The notes: generated by a model not told the origin, from the letters alone. A stretch of DNA of 64,000 bases from Streptomyces tendae (GCF_008632955.1 NZ_CP043959.1:6014001-6078000), one strand, 5' to 3'. Positions 6,400-14,774 are shown, counted from the stretch's first letter. Translations and numbers: made by a program.

Positions 6400-9375
6400 A
6401 TGACCACCACTTCATCTGCTGTGCTGCTCGACATTCACACCTCCGCACTGGCGGGAATGGGCAGCCTGCCGCGTACCTTCGCGTCCTGGGCCAGGCTCGC
6501 CGCTGAGGTGTATCCGGACGCCGATCTGAGCGAGGAACTGTTCCGCTCATCTCTCCTCAACGGGGACGAGGCGCTGATCGCTCTGTGGAACCGGCACCTG
6601 ACGGCCTGGGACTTTGCCGAGAGCCCGCCCTGGGGCGGAACTACTCCCGCCCGGACGGATGAGCGGCGTGCCGTGATCTACGAGCACCTGGGGTTCGGCA
6701 GTGATGTTTGCAAAGCCCTGGATCAGGCCATGCCCGTGGCGAAAGTGCCCGGAGCAACGGTGATCACCCGGGAGTTCACTCCCTGGTACACCGCTGAACG
6801 TGCGGCTGCCAGGAACTTCTACTGGACGGCATACGAGCGGAAGCTCCGAGAGAAAGGCTGGTCCGAAGCTGCCATCGCGAGCTTGGACCAGGCGAGCAAG
6901 GCAGTAGTGGAGCGGCTCACCGACCCGGAGCAGCCGACGGCCCGCCAGGCGAAGGGTCTAGTCGTCGGCTACGTCCAGTCCGGCAAGACGGCCAACTTCA
7001 CCGGGGTGGCCGCCAAGGCGATCGACGCCGGGTACCGGCTCGTCATCGTGCTGGGCGGCACTCTCAACCTCCTGCGTGCCCAGACGCAGCGGCGCCTGGA
7101 CATGGAGCTGATCGGCCAGGAAAACATCCTGCGCGGTGCCGACGTCACGGACGTCGACTCCCTTGTGGGTGTGGACTACGTAGGCGATGACGAGGGGTGG
7201 CCCGAGTTCGTCTGCCATGGTGGCCGGCCCTCCACGCTCGGCGCCTTCGACATCGAGCGACTGACAACTCGTGACAACGACTACAAGAGCCTGGCTCAAG
7301 GCATCCGTGCGCTTGAGTTCGAGAAGCGTGTCCCGACCCAGCCACTGCATGATCCGGCAAACCTGCACCATGCCGCCGCGCGGATCCTTGTGGTGAAGAA
7401 GAACAAGAGCGTCCTGACCAAACTGGTCAAGGACCTCAAGCAGATTCACGGAATCCTGGGTGAACTGCCCGCTCTCATCATTGATGACGAGTCTGACCAG
7501 GCATCCGTCAACACTTCCGACCCCAAGAAGTGGGAGCGCGGGAGCACCGAGCGCACCGCAATCAACGGCCTGATCTCCAAGCTCCTCGGGCTGCTCCCGC
7601 GGGCCCAGTACGTCGGTTACACCGCGACACCGTTCGCCAACGTCTTCATCGACCCCGGTGACGACATGGACATCTTCCCCAGCGACTTCCTGATCTCGCT
7701 GCCCCGGCCGGCCGGGTACATGGGCGTTCAGGACTTCCACGACCTGAACTCGCCCGTGCCCACGGACCAGCGCACATACGCCAACTCGCAGGAGAAAGCC
7801 CACGTGCGCGGGATCTACGCGTCGACGGGAGACAGACTCCAGGAGGCCATGGACGCCTTCGTCCTGTCCGGCGCCCTCAAGCTCTATCGCGCTGACCACG
7901 GAATGCCTGACGCCGCCTTCCGGCACCACACTATGCTCGCCCACCAGTCAGTGCGGCAGGACGACCACGCTGACCTGGCACTGCTTATCAACACCATGTG
8001 GCATCAAGCGGGTTACAGCTCCACTGCAGGACATGAACGTCTCGCGGCGCTCTGGGAGACCGACTTCGGGCTCGTCAGTGCGGCTCAGGCAGGCGATCTG
8101 CCCTCGCCGTCCTCCTACGAGGAGCTGCGGCCGTACGTGCATGCCGCACGGCAACGCATCGGCAGCGGAGGGCAGCCGGTCATCGTCGTGAACGGGGACA
8201 CCGACCGGTACTTCGCCCAGCTTGACCTGGACTTTGACCGGACACCGAACGTCTGGAAAATCCTCGTGGGCGGTACGAAGCTCTCCCGCGGCTTCACGGT
8301 CGAGGGCCTGACCGTCACCTACTACCGCCGCACCACCCAGCAGGCCGACACCCTGATGCAGATGGGCCGCTGGTTCGGCTTCCGTCCCGGATACCGGGAT
8401 CTCGTCCGGTTGTACATCGGCCGGGAGGAGTCGTTCGGCCGCGACAAGTCCGTCGACCTCTATGAGGCGTACGAGGCTGTCTGCCGTGACGAGGAGACTT
8501 TCCGAGAGCAGCTTGCCCAGTACGCCGAGCTGGTCGACGGCAAGCCCCAAGTCACCCCTGTCCAAATTCCGCCGCTCGTGGCGCAGCACCTGCCGTGGCT
8601 CAAGCCCTCGGCTCGCAACAAGATGTTCAACGCCGAGTTGGTGGAGATCCGCTCCCCGGGTCGCCCCATCGAGCCTGCTTCGTACCCGCTGTCCGGCTCA
8701 GTGATGAAGCGCAACACCGGACACTGGCGGCCGCTGCTTCACGCGCTGGCTCCAGAGCCTGTGCCGTTCAACAACCCCCCGGACAGCTCAAGCCCTCTCT
8801 CGCGGACGTTCACGGCGCTCACCGGCACCGTTGCTCACGGCGACCTGCTGAGTGTGCTGCTCAAGCTCGAGTGGGAACGGCCGCGGTACTTCGACCCGCA
8901 CCTGAGCTACCTGCAGCAGCTTGACGGCACCCTCGCACGGGTGGATGACTGGCTGCTCATCTCGCCTCGGCTGGCCTCGGGCAACCGCGTCGATGCGAGC
9001 GTTCTCGGCTCTGCCCCGTTGTCTCTCGTCCGACGGAGCATCCAGGCCGGCAAGAGCAGCTTCGGCCGCATCGCCAGCGTGGAGCACCGCACGGCAGCGC
9101 AACGGCTCATCGATGGCGCCGCTGCTGGTGGAAGCACCCTCATCGGTCCCAGGACGGGGGTGGCGTTGCTCTACCCGGTCGTGGAGGGCAGCAGTCAGGA
9201 CAGCGTTCAGGCCGCGGTCCACAACGGCGTCGCGGATCCGTCGAGGATTGTGATGGCTTTCACCCTCATCCCGCCGCGGTCGGCGACCAGCGGAGACAGG
9301 CGCCTGGTGCGCTTCCGAGCCAAGAACTCGCGCCATGAAGGTGAGGCCACGGTTCCCTCGGAGTCCTCCTCGTAG
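6400..9375 (+). CDS. Z1-domain superfamily II helicase/ATPase
   Basis: A 991-residue cytosolic protein. It has a Walker A motif GYVQSGKT (residues 190-197), a Walker B/DExx equivalent LIIDDESDQAS near 360, a motif III TATPFAN near 408, and the diagnostic Z1 region with GGTKLSRGFTVEGLTV near 624 and QMGRWFGFRPGY near 654. Z1 proteins are helicase-like ATPases found beside restriction endonucleases and MORC-like ATPases. The ~180-residue N-terminal and ~250-residue C-terminal parts have no motif I recognise. The start has GGGGGAA just upstream. It lies 39 bp after the MORC gene and 54 bp before the NaeI-like gene, so the three should be co-transcribed. DNA translocation or remodelling coupled to restriction is inferred from family and context. 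Confidence 0.92.
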   Translation: MTTTSSAVLLDIHTSALAGMGSLPRTFASWARLAAEVYPDADLSEELFRSSLLNGDEALIALWNRHLTAWDFAESPPWGGTTPARTDERRAVIYEHLGFGSDVCKALDQAMPVAKVPGATVITREFTPWYTAERAAARNFYWTAYERKLREKGWSEAAIASLDQASKAVVERLTDPEQPTARQAKGLVVGYVQSGKTANFTGVAAKAIDAGYRLVIVLGGTLNLLRAQTQRRLDMELIGQENILRGADVTDVDSLVGVDYVGDDEGWPEFVCHGGRPSTLGAFDIERLTTRDNDYKSLAQGIRALEFEKRVPTQPLHDPANLHHAAARILVVKKNKSVLTKLVKDLKQIHGILGELPALIIDDESDQASVNTSDPKKWERGSTERTAINGLISKLLGLLPRAQYVGYTATPFANVFIDPGDDMDIFPSDFLISLPRPAGYMGVQDFHDLNSPVPTDQRTYANSQEKAHVRGIYASTGDRLQEAMDAFVLSGALKLYRADHGMPDAAFRHHTMLAHQSVRQDDHADLALLINTMWHQAGYSSTAGHERLAALWETDFGLVSAAQAGDLPSPSSYEELRPYVHAARQRIGSGGQPVIVVNGDTDRYFAQLDLDFDRTPNVWKILVGGTKLSRGFTVEGLTVTYYRRTTQQADTLMQMGRWFGFRPGYRDLVRLYIGREESFGRDKSVDLYEAYEAVCRDEETFREQLAQYAELVDGKPQVTPVQIPPLVAQHLPWLKPSARNKMFNAELVEIRSPGRPIEPASYPLSGSVMKRNTGHWRPLLHALAPEPVPFNNPPDSSSPLSRTFTALTGTVAHGDLLSVLLKLEWERPRYFDPHLSYLQQLDGTLARVDDWLLISPRLASGNRVDASVLGSAPLSLVRRSIQAGKSSFGRIASVEHRTAAQRLIDGAAAGGSTLIGPRTGVALLYPVVEGSSQDSVQAAVHNGVADPSRIVMAFTLIPPRSATSGDRRLVRFRAKNSRHEGEATVPSESSS

Positions 9376-9429
9376 GCAGCGCCCTCACGCAATACCCGGA
9401 CAGACTGGCTGACACGAACAGGACGGACA

Positions 9430-10449
9430 TTGCTGCCCTTCGACGAAGACGTCACTGTGCAGGCCGCCTCCCGCATCGCGATGCAGGATGCGCTGGAGCA
9501 AGACCTCGACGTACAAAAGGTGGCTGATCACATCCTCTCCCTCGATCCAGAAGGGAAGAGATTCGGCGCAGTTCTCCGCGACACCATCGACCAGCTGCTG
9601 AACGGCGAGGTGACCGGAAGATTCGCATGGAATCAGCTATTCAAAACGGAGAAGACTCACGCGGGCACGCTCGTTGAGATCAACTTGCAACGCGAGTTCG
9701 AGTTCGACGACGGTCGTGACGTGGGCAGCGTTGACGACAAGCACCCCATGGACTACCGCATCCTCGGCATCGATGTCGACTGCAAGTTTTCTCAGACCTT
9801 CGGCGGGTGGATGATCCCTCCGGAAGCCATGGGTTACCTCTGCCTCTTGGTGTGGGCGGATGACAGCAAGAGCAAGTGGAGCGCTGGCATACTCCGGGTG
9901 CGAAGAGAATGGCTCAACAGCGGCAGCAACCGAGACAAGAAGCTGACGCTTAAGGCGGAGCACCGGGACGATGCGGTGCACTGGATCTGGCGGGACGCGG
10001 AGCTCCCTGAGAACGTTCTGCTGCATCTGCCGGAATCCACACGCTCCGCCATTCTCAGTGAGAAGTCCGGCCAGAAACGCGTCATCGAGCTGTTCCGCAG
10101 AGTTCAGAACCGCCGCATCGGACGAGGGACGGTCCGGACGGCTGCGCAGCAGCTCGACTACATGGCTCGGCTGCGTGAGGGTAAGGGCCGAGCACGAACA
10201 GTTCTCCGCCGGGATGGCATCGTCATAGCCGGCCCGTACAGCAAGCATCGCGAGATCGCCAGGAAGATCGGAGCCGTGGTTCCCCAGCGAGGTGAGTTCG
10301 TCAGCTTCCGGGTGGCCGAGGCCATGCCGCATCATGGCGACCGTCCATGTGTTGAGCTGGAGGGACGCGAATGGGTCCTCGCGTATCCAGACGACCCCGT
10401 GATCACAGCCCCTCGTCTACCCAGGGTCGTCGGTGAAGAAGAAGCCTGA
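9430..10449 (+). CDS. NaeI-family type II (IIE) restriction endonuclease
   Basis: A 339-residue homologue of NaeI along its whole length, judged from remembered NaeI sequence. The nuclease core is visible: KTEKTHAGTLVEINLQREF gives Glu83, MDYRILGIDVDCKF gives Asp108, Asp117 and Lys119, matching NaeI Glu70, Asp86, Asp95 and Lys97. About nine extra residues lie between the first two. The DTIDQL segment matches the ligase-like TLDQL of NaeI, with Leu56 at the position of Leu43. The C-terminal half (RIGRGTVRTAAQQ, ARTVLRRDGIVI) matches NaeI's topoisomerase-like domain. NaeI cuts GCCGGC and needs a second site as effector; the same specificity is likely but unproven. The start is TTG with AGGA six bases upstream. 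Vsr overlaps its end. Confidence 0.92.
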   Translation: MLPFDEDVTVQAASRIAMQDALEQDLDVQKVADHILSLDPEGKRFGAVLRDTIDQLLNGEVTGRFAWNQLFKTEKTHAGTLVEINLQREFEFDDGRDVGSVDDKHPMDYRILGIDVDCKFSQTFGGWMIPPEAMGYLCLLVWADDSKSKWSAGILRVRREWLNSGSNRDKKLTLKAEHRDDAVHWIWRDAELPENVLLHLPESTRSAILSEKSGQKRVIELFRRVQNRRIGRGTVRTAAQQLDYMARLREGKGRARTVLRRDGIVIAGPYSKHREIARKIGAVVPQRGEFVSFRVAEAMPHHGDRPCVELEGREWVLAYPDDPVITAPRLPRVVGEEEA

Positions 10450-10966
10450 TCAAAAAGACACTGACCGGGACACCACTGCTGCCCTGACGGTCGGCAAGGA
10501 GGTCTGGGTGCCGCCCGCCGGCTCTTGGGCCTCCTCGGCGGCCCGTCGGCGCAACATGCAGGCCATCCGCAGCCGCGACACCACGCCCGAGAAGCTGATC
10601 AGGCGGCTGGTCCACGCCCAGGGCCTCCGCTACCGAGTGGCAGCGCGGCCGCTGCCCGACCTTCGCCGGACGGCTGACATGGTTTTCCGTCCGGCGAAGG
10701 TGGCCATCTTCATCGACGGTTGCTACTGGCATGGATGCCCTGAGCACTACGTCCCCCCGAAGACCAACGAGGGTTACTGGTCAGACAAGGTCGCCCGGAA
10801 TGTAGCCCGTGACCGGGACACCGACCAGCGCCTGACAGAGGCGGGCTGGACGGTGCTCCGGTTCTGGGAGCACGAGGCACCGGAGGAGTGCGCCGCACGC
10901 ATCGCTGCAGAGGTGGAGAAGCACCGCAATCGGGGCAGCACGCAGGCGAAGCTCAAGCAGGCTTAG
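10433..10966 (+). CDS. vsr: Very short patch repair (Vsr) mismatch endonuclease
   Basis: A 177-residue protein with all Vsr hallmarks: RNMQAIRSRDTTPE at 40-53, the catalytic Asp82 in TADMVF, the zinc/active-site block FIDGCYWHGCPEHY (93-106), and the C-terminal GWTVLRFWEHE. Vsr nicks beside T:G mismatches that arise when 5-methylcytosine deaminates, so it protects sites of the neighbouring C5-methyltransferase from C-to-T loss. The GTG start at 10433 (AGGG upstream) lies 17 bp inside the end of the NaeI-like gene, suggesting translational coupling. Its last 14 bp overlap the convergent methyltransferase gene. The ~35-residue N-terminal extension is charged and probably disordered. Confidence 0.93.
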   Translation: MKKKPDQKDTDRDTTAALTVGKEVWVPPAGSWASSAARRRNMQAIRSRDTTPEKLIRRLVHAQGLRYRVAARPLPDLRRTADMVFRPAKVAIFIDGCYWHGCPEHYVPPKTNEGYWSDKVARNVARDRDTDQRLTEAGWTVLRFWEHEAPEECAARIAAEVEKHRNRGSTQAKLKQA

Positions 10967-12182
10967 CCTCGGAGCGGTCACGCTCCTGTGCTGCCCTGAG
11001 CACGTCGGCGATCGACTGCCCCACGGCCTTGGCCACGGGCGGCGGGAACGCGTTACCGACCTGTCGGTATTGCGCCGTCTTCCCGCCGAAGAAGTCCCAC
11101 TCCATCGGGAATCCCTGGACGATGGCTGCCTGCCGCACCGTGAGCATCGGCCCATCAGGACCGAAGAGGTCACGGTCTTCGGTCTGCTTCTTCTCGCACG
11201 TCGCGATGTCATTGGCGACGCCCATTCCAGAGACACCGAGCTGCCTCCAGGCTGCCTTCGCGCGACTTGGCCCCAGGTCGGCGCCGCCGTGCTTCTTGGA
11301 GCCGCCCACGAGAGTCGGGGCGATGCCACCGCCCTTGCCCTTCAACTCGGCGTCTCGTTCCTCCGCCTTGCGAAGCCACGTTTCGTAAGCATCGCGGGCC
11401 CGCTGCGAGTGGATTCCCTCGAAATACCGCGAGTACCGCTCCAGCATCGATGGCTGGAGTTTTGCAGCCACGCTCACTGGTTCCTCATGGGTAGGCGTCG
11501 GCCACTCGTACTTCAAGTCCTTGATGACGTCATCACGAAAGGCCACGAGAACCGCACGCGGTCTGAGCTGCGGCACTCCGAAGTCGCTGGCTTCCAGGAC
11601 TCCCCACTTCGCGACCGTGTAACCAAGACCGGGGTCCTTGGCCATCTGGCCGTCGTCACCTCGGTATTCTCCACCCTGCAACCGGGCCGTGATCCAGTCC
11701 CGGTAGTCCGAGAACTTGGGGTCCATGATGCCGCGCACGTTTTCAATCATGACGGCGCGCGGGTTGAGGGTTTCGACCAATTCGAGCATGCGTGGGAAGA
11801 GATCCCGCTCGTCATCCTTGCCGAGCTGCTTGCCGGCGTGAGAGAAGGGCGGGCAGGGCACGCCACCAGCAAGCAGATCGAGGCCTCGCATCCGCAGCAG
11901 CTCAGCACTCTTCTTGACGTCCCGGTAAGGGTCGAACTCTTTGACGTCACCGGCCAGAACGTCGCAGTGCTCCCGCTCCCAAGCCCACACCTCGTGATCT
12001 TCGATGTTCAGCTTGAGTGTCTCGACCGCGTGTGCGTCGATCTCCACCAAGGCCAAGTGACCGAAGCCAGCCTGATGGAGACCGATGGCCTGACCTCCGG
12101 CCCCAGCGCAGATCTCGATCGAAGTGAGCTGAGGCTCCATCGGTGTCCCCTGGACACCGTGAGCTTCCTTCGTGTGGGTCAT
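10953..12182 (-). CDS. DNA (cytosine-5-)-methyltransferase, cognate of the NaeI-like enzyme
   Basis: A 409-residue C5-cytosine methyltransferase. Motif I is SIEICAGAGGQAIGL (SAM binding), motif IV is GGVPCPPFSHAGKQ with catalytic Cys110, motif VI is MIENVRG (Glu147), motif VIII is QLRPRAVLV, motif IX includes RQAAIVQGFP and motif X is YRQVGNAFPPPVA. The target-recognition region between VIII and IX is about 100 residues. With a Vsr and a NaeI homologue as neighbours it should methylate the site the endonuclease cuts, probably GCCGGC. The ATG at 12182 has a near-perfect AAGGAGGG five to six bases upstream, so strong translation is expected, as needed for self-protection. It is transcribed towards the restriction operon and divergent from the HNH gene. 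Confidence 0.94.
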   Translation of the reverse strand: MTHTKEAHGVQGTPMEPQLTSIEICAGAGGQAIGLHQAGFGHLALVEIDAHAVETLKLNIEDHEVWAWEREHCDVLAGDVKEFDPYRDVKKSAELLRMRGLDLLAGGVPCPPFSHAGKQLGKDDERDLFPRMLELVETLNPRAVMIENVRGIMDPKFSDYRDWITARLQGGEYRGDDGQMAKDPGLGYTVAKWGVLEASDFGVPQLRPRAVLVAFRDDVIKDLKYEWPTPTHEEPVSVAAKLQPSMLERYSRYFEGIHSQRARDAYETWLRKAEERDAELKGKGGGIAPTLVGGSKKHGGADLGPSRAKAAWRQLGVSGMGVANDIATCEKKQTEDRDLFGPDGPMLTVRQAAIVQGFPMEWDFFGGKTAQYRQVGNAFPPPVAKAVGQSIADVLRAAQERDRSEAKPA

Positions 12183-12330
12183 GCCCCCTCCTTACAGCCG
12201 TGCAGCGGCAGACACATCTTGCGATCCACCATCACTGAGGGTGACAGACCCCACTGACAACGAGACCTGACCAAGTGTGCAGCACGCCTCCCGGTTCCCA
12301 GAACGCACCCTCCGCCACGCCGAACACTCA

Positions 12331-12336
12331 TACGAT
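12331..12336 (+). promoter_or_regulatory. -10 box TACGAT, leaderless start for the HNH gene
   Basis: TACGAT ends 7 nt before the ATG at 12344 with no Shine-Dalgarno sequence. A clear -35 box is not seen. Confidence 0.5.
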
Positions 12337-12343
12337 ATTGCCC

Positions 12344-13093
12344 ATGCGGATACCTGCCTGGACCGAGGATGAACTTGTGCTTGCGGGTGCCCTGGTCGTG
12401 AAGAACGGCTGGCGCGAACTGCGGACCGGGGATCCCGAGGTTCAGGAGCTGTCTCACCTGCTCCGCTCGCTGCCCCTCCATGCCCCGGAGGCCCGCAGCC
12501 TTCCCGGCTTCCGGTCGCCGGACAGTGTGAGCCGCAAGACGACGGACTTCATGACCAACCACCCGCCCTACGCCGGCAAGGCCACACGGTGCGGGAAGCC
12601 CACCCTGCTGATGATCCAGGCCTTCACTGAGCGGGAGACGGAGATGTGTCTCGCTGCGGAGGCGCTCAAGGATGCCATCGGGTCTGGCGAGCTGTACCGC
12701 ATTCGGCCCCAGCCCGATGAAGTGGACGAGACGGGCACATCGGCGATCGAAGGCCGCCTTTTGGTCCGCCGAGCGCTCGCACGTGAGCGTGACCCCAAGC
12801 TGCGCGCCCGCAAGATCGGACATGTGCGAGGACAAGGACTCCCCTTGCAATGCGAGGTCTGCGCCTTCGACTTCGCCCGAGCGTACGGAGACCTCGGGGA
12901 CGGTTACATCGAGGTCCATCACATCACTCCTCTTCATGTCTCCGGAGTCAGGGAGACGAAGCTGGACGACCTCGCATGCCTTTGCGCCAACTGCCATCGC
13001 ATGTGTCACAGGGTTCGCCCAGGAGAATCCTGGCGTACGCCGGACGCGCTCCGTGAGCGGATGCGGAGGCCCGCTGAGGAAGGCGTCCACTAG
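12344..13093 (+). CDS. HNH endonuclease, McrA-like
   Basis: A 249-residue protein with an N-terminal DNA-binding-like region starting RIPAWTEDELVLAGALVV, including PEVQELSHLL and 'FRSPDSVSRKTTDF', a pattern seen in HNH nucleases annotated as McrA-type restriction enzymes. The C-terminal HNH core has zinc cysteines Cys170/Cys173 and Cys214/Cys217, the catalytic pair His192-His193 in EVHHITP, and CANCHRMCH. It is divergent from the C5-methyltransferase with 161 bp between them. Its stop codon shares the bases CTAG with that of the convergent ATPase gene. The start is chosen for the -10 box 7 nt upstream and for homology. It may be a modification-dependent nuclease or an extra cutter of the island. 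Confidence 0.85.
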   Translation: MRIPAWTEDELVLAGALVVKNGWRELRTGDPEVQELSHLLRSLPLHAPEARSLPGFRSPDSVSRKTTDFMTNHPPYAGKATRCGKPTLLMIQAFTERETEMCLAAEALKDAIGSGELYRIRPQPDEVDETGTSAIEGRLLVRRALARERDPKLRARKIGHVRGQGLPLQCEVCAFDFARAYGDLGDGYIEVHHITPLHVSGVRETKLDDLACLCANCHRMCHRVRPGESWRTPDALRERMRRPAEEGVH

Positions 13094-13716
13094 GCAGCCT
13101 CCGCCTCAGCCTCGTAGTGCATCTGGGCCCGGTCCAGCACATCGTCCGGGTCCAGGCCCCGCGCGCTCGTCCAGTGCAGCAGATCTGCGATCAGCTCGAC
13201 CGCTGTCTCCTCCAGGACGACGTCACACCGGCCCTGCTGGAGCGCCCCACCGCGCAGCCGATAGCTCTCCAGCGCATCGGCAGCCCGCTCCATCCGGAGG
13301 CAACCGGTGTCCTGGCCGAGCTCGATCTCGCACCACACCGCCTTGCCGGCGGCCGTGGCAACCGTTCCCCAGTCCACGGCCATCGCAGCCAGCATGTGCA
13401 GGCCCCGGCCGCATTCAGAGTCACAGCCAGCAGCATGCAGCGAAGGCAGCGCGCTGGCCTTGTCGTGCATCTCGACGCGCAGCCGCTCACGCTTCCGCTC
13501 AAGGATGAGTGTCGCCGCAGAACCCTCACCCACGTGCTTGATGACGTTCGTCGCCAGCTCTGTCACGACGAGCTGCGCCGCGTCCCCCACGGCCGGCACT
13601 CCCCACTGGCTCAGCTGGGCGGCCGCAGCGTGCCGCAGCAGACGCACTTCGCTGGGCAGCGCTTCAAAAGGCAGCACACAGCGGTGCTGCACGGCCTCCA
13701 AGTAGGTCCCCGGCAC
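13090..13716 (-). CDS. RsbW-like ATP-binding regulatory protein (HATPase_c_2)
   Basis: A 208-residue protein with an anti-sigma-factor-like GHKL ATPase fold. The N box is QLVVTELATNVIKH and the G1-like part is HDKASALPSLHA, followed by the lid CGRGLHMLAAMAVDWG. In Streptomyces such proteins stand next to WhiJ-type HTH and DUF397 genes, exactly as here. The chosen GTG start has GGGAGGGAG seven bases upstream; a GTG 87 bp earlier would also be open but adds unconserved residues. The C-terminal ~70 residues are an extension beyond the ATPase fold. The gene converges on the HNH gene, sharing the CTAG stop. Confidence 0.85.
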   Translation of the reverse strand: MPGTYLEAVQHRCVLPFEALPSEVRLLRHAAAAQLSQWGVPAVGDAAQLVVTELATNVIKHVGEGSAATLILERKRERLRVEMHDKASALPSLHAAGCDSECGRGLHMLAAMAVDWGTVATAAGKAVWCEIELGQDTGCLRMERAADALESYRLRGGALQQGRCDVVLEETAVELIADLLHWTSARGLDPDDVLDRAQMHYEAEAEAA

Positions 13717-13928
13717 AGCAGTTCTCCCTCCCACGCCACTCACTGGATGCGCTTCGTGACGAACCGATCGCGCAATGTGGCGTTGCGCTATCGAGCATGG
13801 CACAGAGAACTCTCACCATGTAACTTCTCACGAGCCTCGATCGGGTGAATCCGCACGTGGCGCAAGCCCGCCCTGCCTAGCCTGTTCTCGCCCGAACGGC
13901 CGCCAGGCCTATGCCTCAGAGGAGTCCC

Positions 13929-14774
13929 ATGTCCGTAAGGACCACAACGCGTCGCCGCCAACTGGGCTCCACGCTGCGCAAGTTGCGCGCCCGCAGCGGC
14001 ATGACGCTGGAGGAAGCCGGGCGGCTGGTCGGCGTATCCAAGGCCACGGTCAGCCGCTACGAGACGCAGGCGGGCCCGGTGAAGTGGATCGTCGTCGACG
14101 CGCTGTGCCGCGAGTACGGAGCAACCGGTGCCGAGCGAGAGGCCGTCGTCAGGCTGGCTAAGGACGCCAAGCAGCAGGGCTGGTGGAGTTCCTTCGCCGA
14201 CTCCATCCCGGAGAGCATGAATCTGCTGCTCACACTGGAAGACGAGGCCGTACGGGAAGACCACTTCTCCTGTGTGTACGTCCCCGGCCTTCTGCAGACC
14301 CGCGCCTACAGCACCGCTCTGCAGAAGGCTAACGAGATCCCGCTGGCGCCGGCTGAGATCGAGCGGCTCGTCGACATCCGTATGAAGCGGCAGGAGATCC
14401 TCACACGCCCCGACCCGCCGCGGCTGTGGGCGATCCTCGACGAGTCCGTCATCCGCCGGGTCGTCGGCTCACCGGACACCATGAAGGAACAGCTCAGCCG
14501 ACTGCTGGAAGCGAACGAGTCCCTTCATGTCACGCTTCAGGTGCTGCCGTTCTCCCAAGGTGCGCACTCCGCAGCACTCGGCAGTTTCGTCATCCTCGGC
14601 GGCACCGAATCAGCCCTCGACGTGGTCTACGTCGACTTCCACACCGGCTCGCTCTTCCTTGAGAAGGAGGAGGAACTCGAGCGTTATCGGCTTGCGTTCG
14701 AGTACCTCCGCGCACAAGCGTTGGACATGGAGGCATCCTCTTCCCTGATCCAGCGTGTACGCGAGGAGCTGTAA
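13929..14774 (+). CDS. WhiJ-type helix-turn-helix regulator (XRE N-terminus, DUF5753-like C-terminus)
   Basis: A 281-residue regulator. An XRE-type HTH occupies residues ~15-65 (LGSTLRKLRARSGMTLEEAG, VSKATVSRYE), followed by the ~180-residue ligand/partner domain typical of these actinomycete proteins, with YVPGLLQT and the later 'LWAILDESVIRR' and 'LQVLPFSQGAH'. Family members such as WhiJ control development or antibiotic genes together with a DUF397 partner. The start has GAGGAG five bases upstream. Its TAA is directly followed by the ATG of the DUF397 gene, so the two are co-translated. Confidence 0.92.
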   Translation: MSVRTTTRRRQLGSTLRKLRARSGMTLEEAGRLVGVSKATVSRYETQAGPVKWIVVDALCREYGATGAEREAVVRLAKDAKQQGWWSSFADSIPESMNLLLTLEDEAVREDHFSCVYVPGLLQTRAYSTALQKANEIPLAPAEIERLVDIRMKRQEILTRPDPPRLWAILDESVIRRVVGSPDTMKEQLSRLLEANESLHVTLQVLPFSQGAHSAALGSFVILGGTESALDVVYVDFHTGSLFLEKEEELERYRLAFEYLRAQALDMEASSSLIQRVREEL

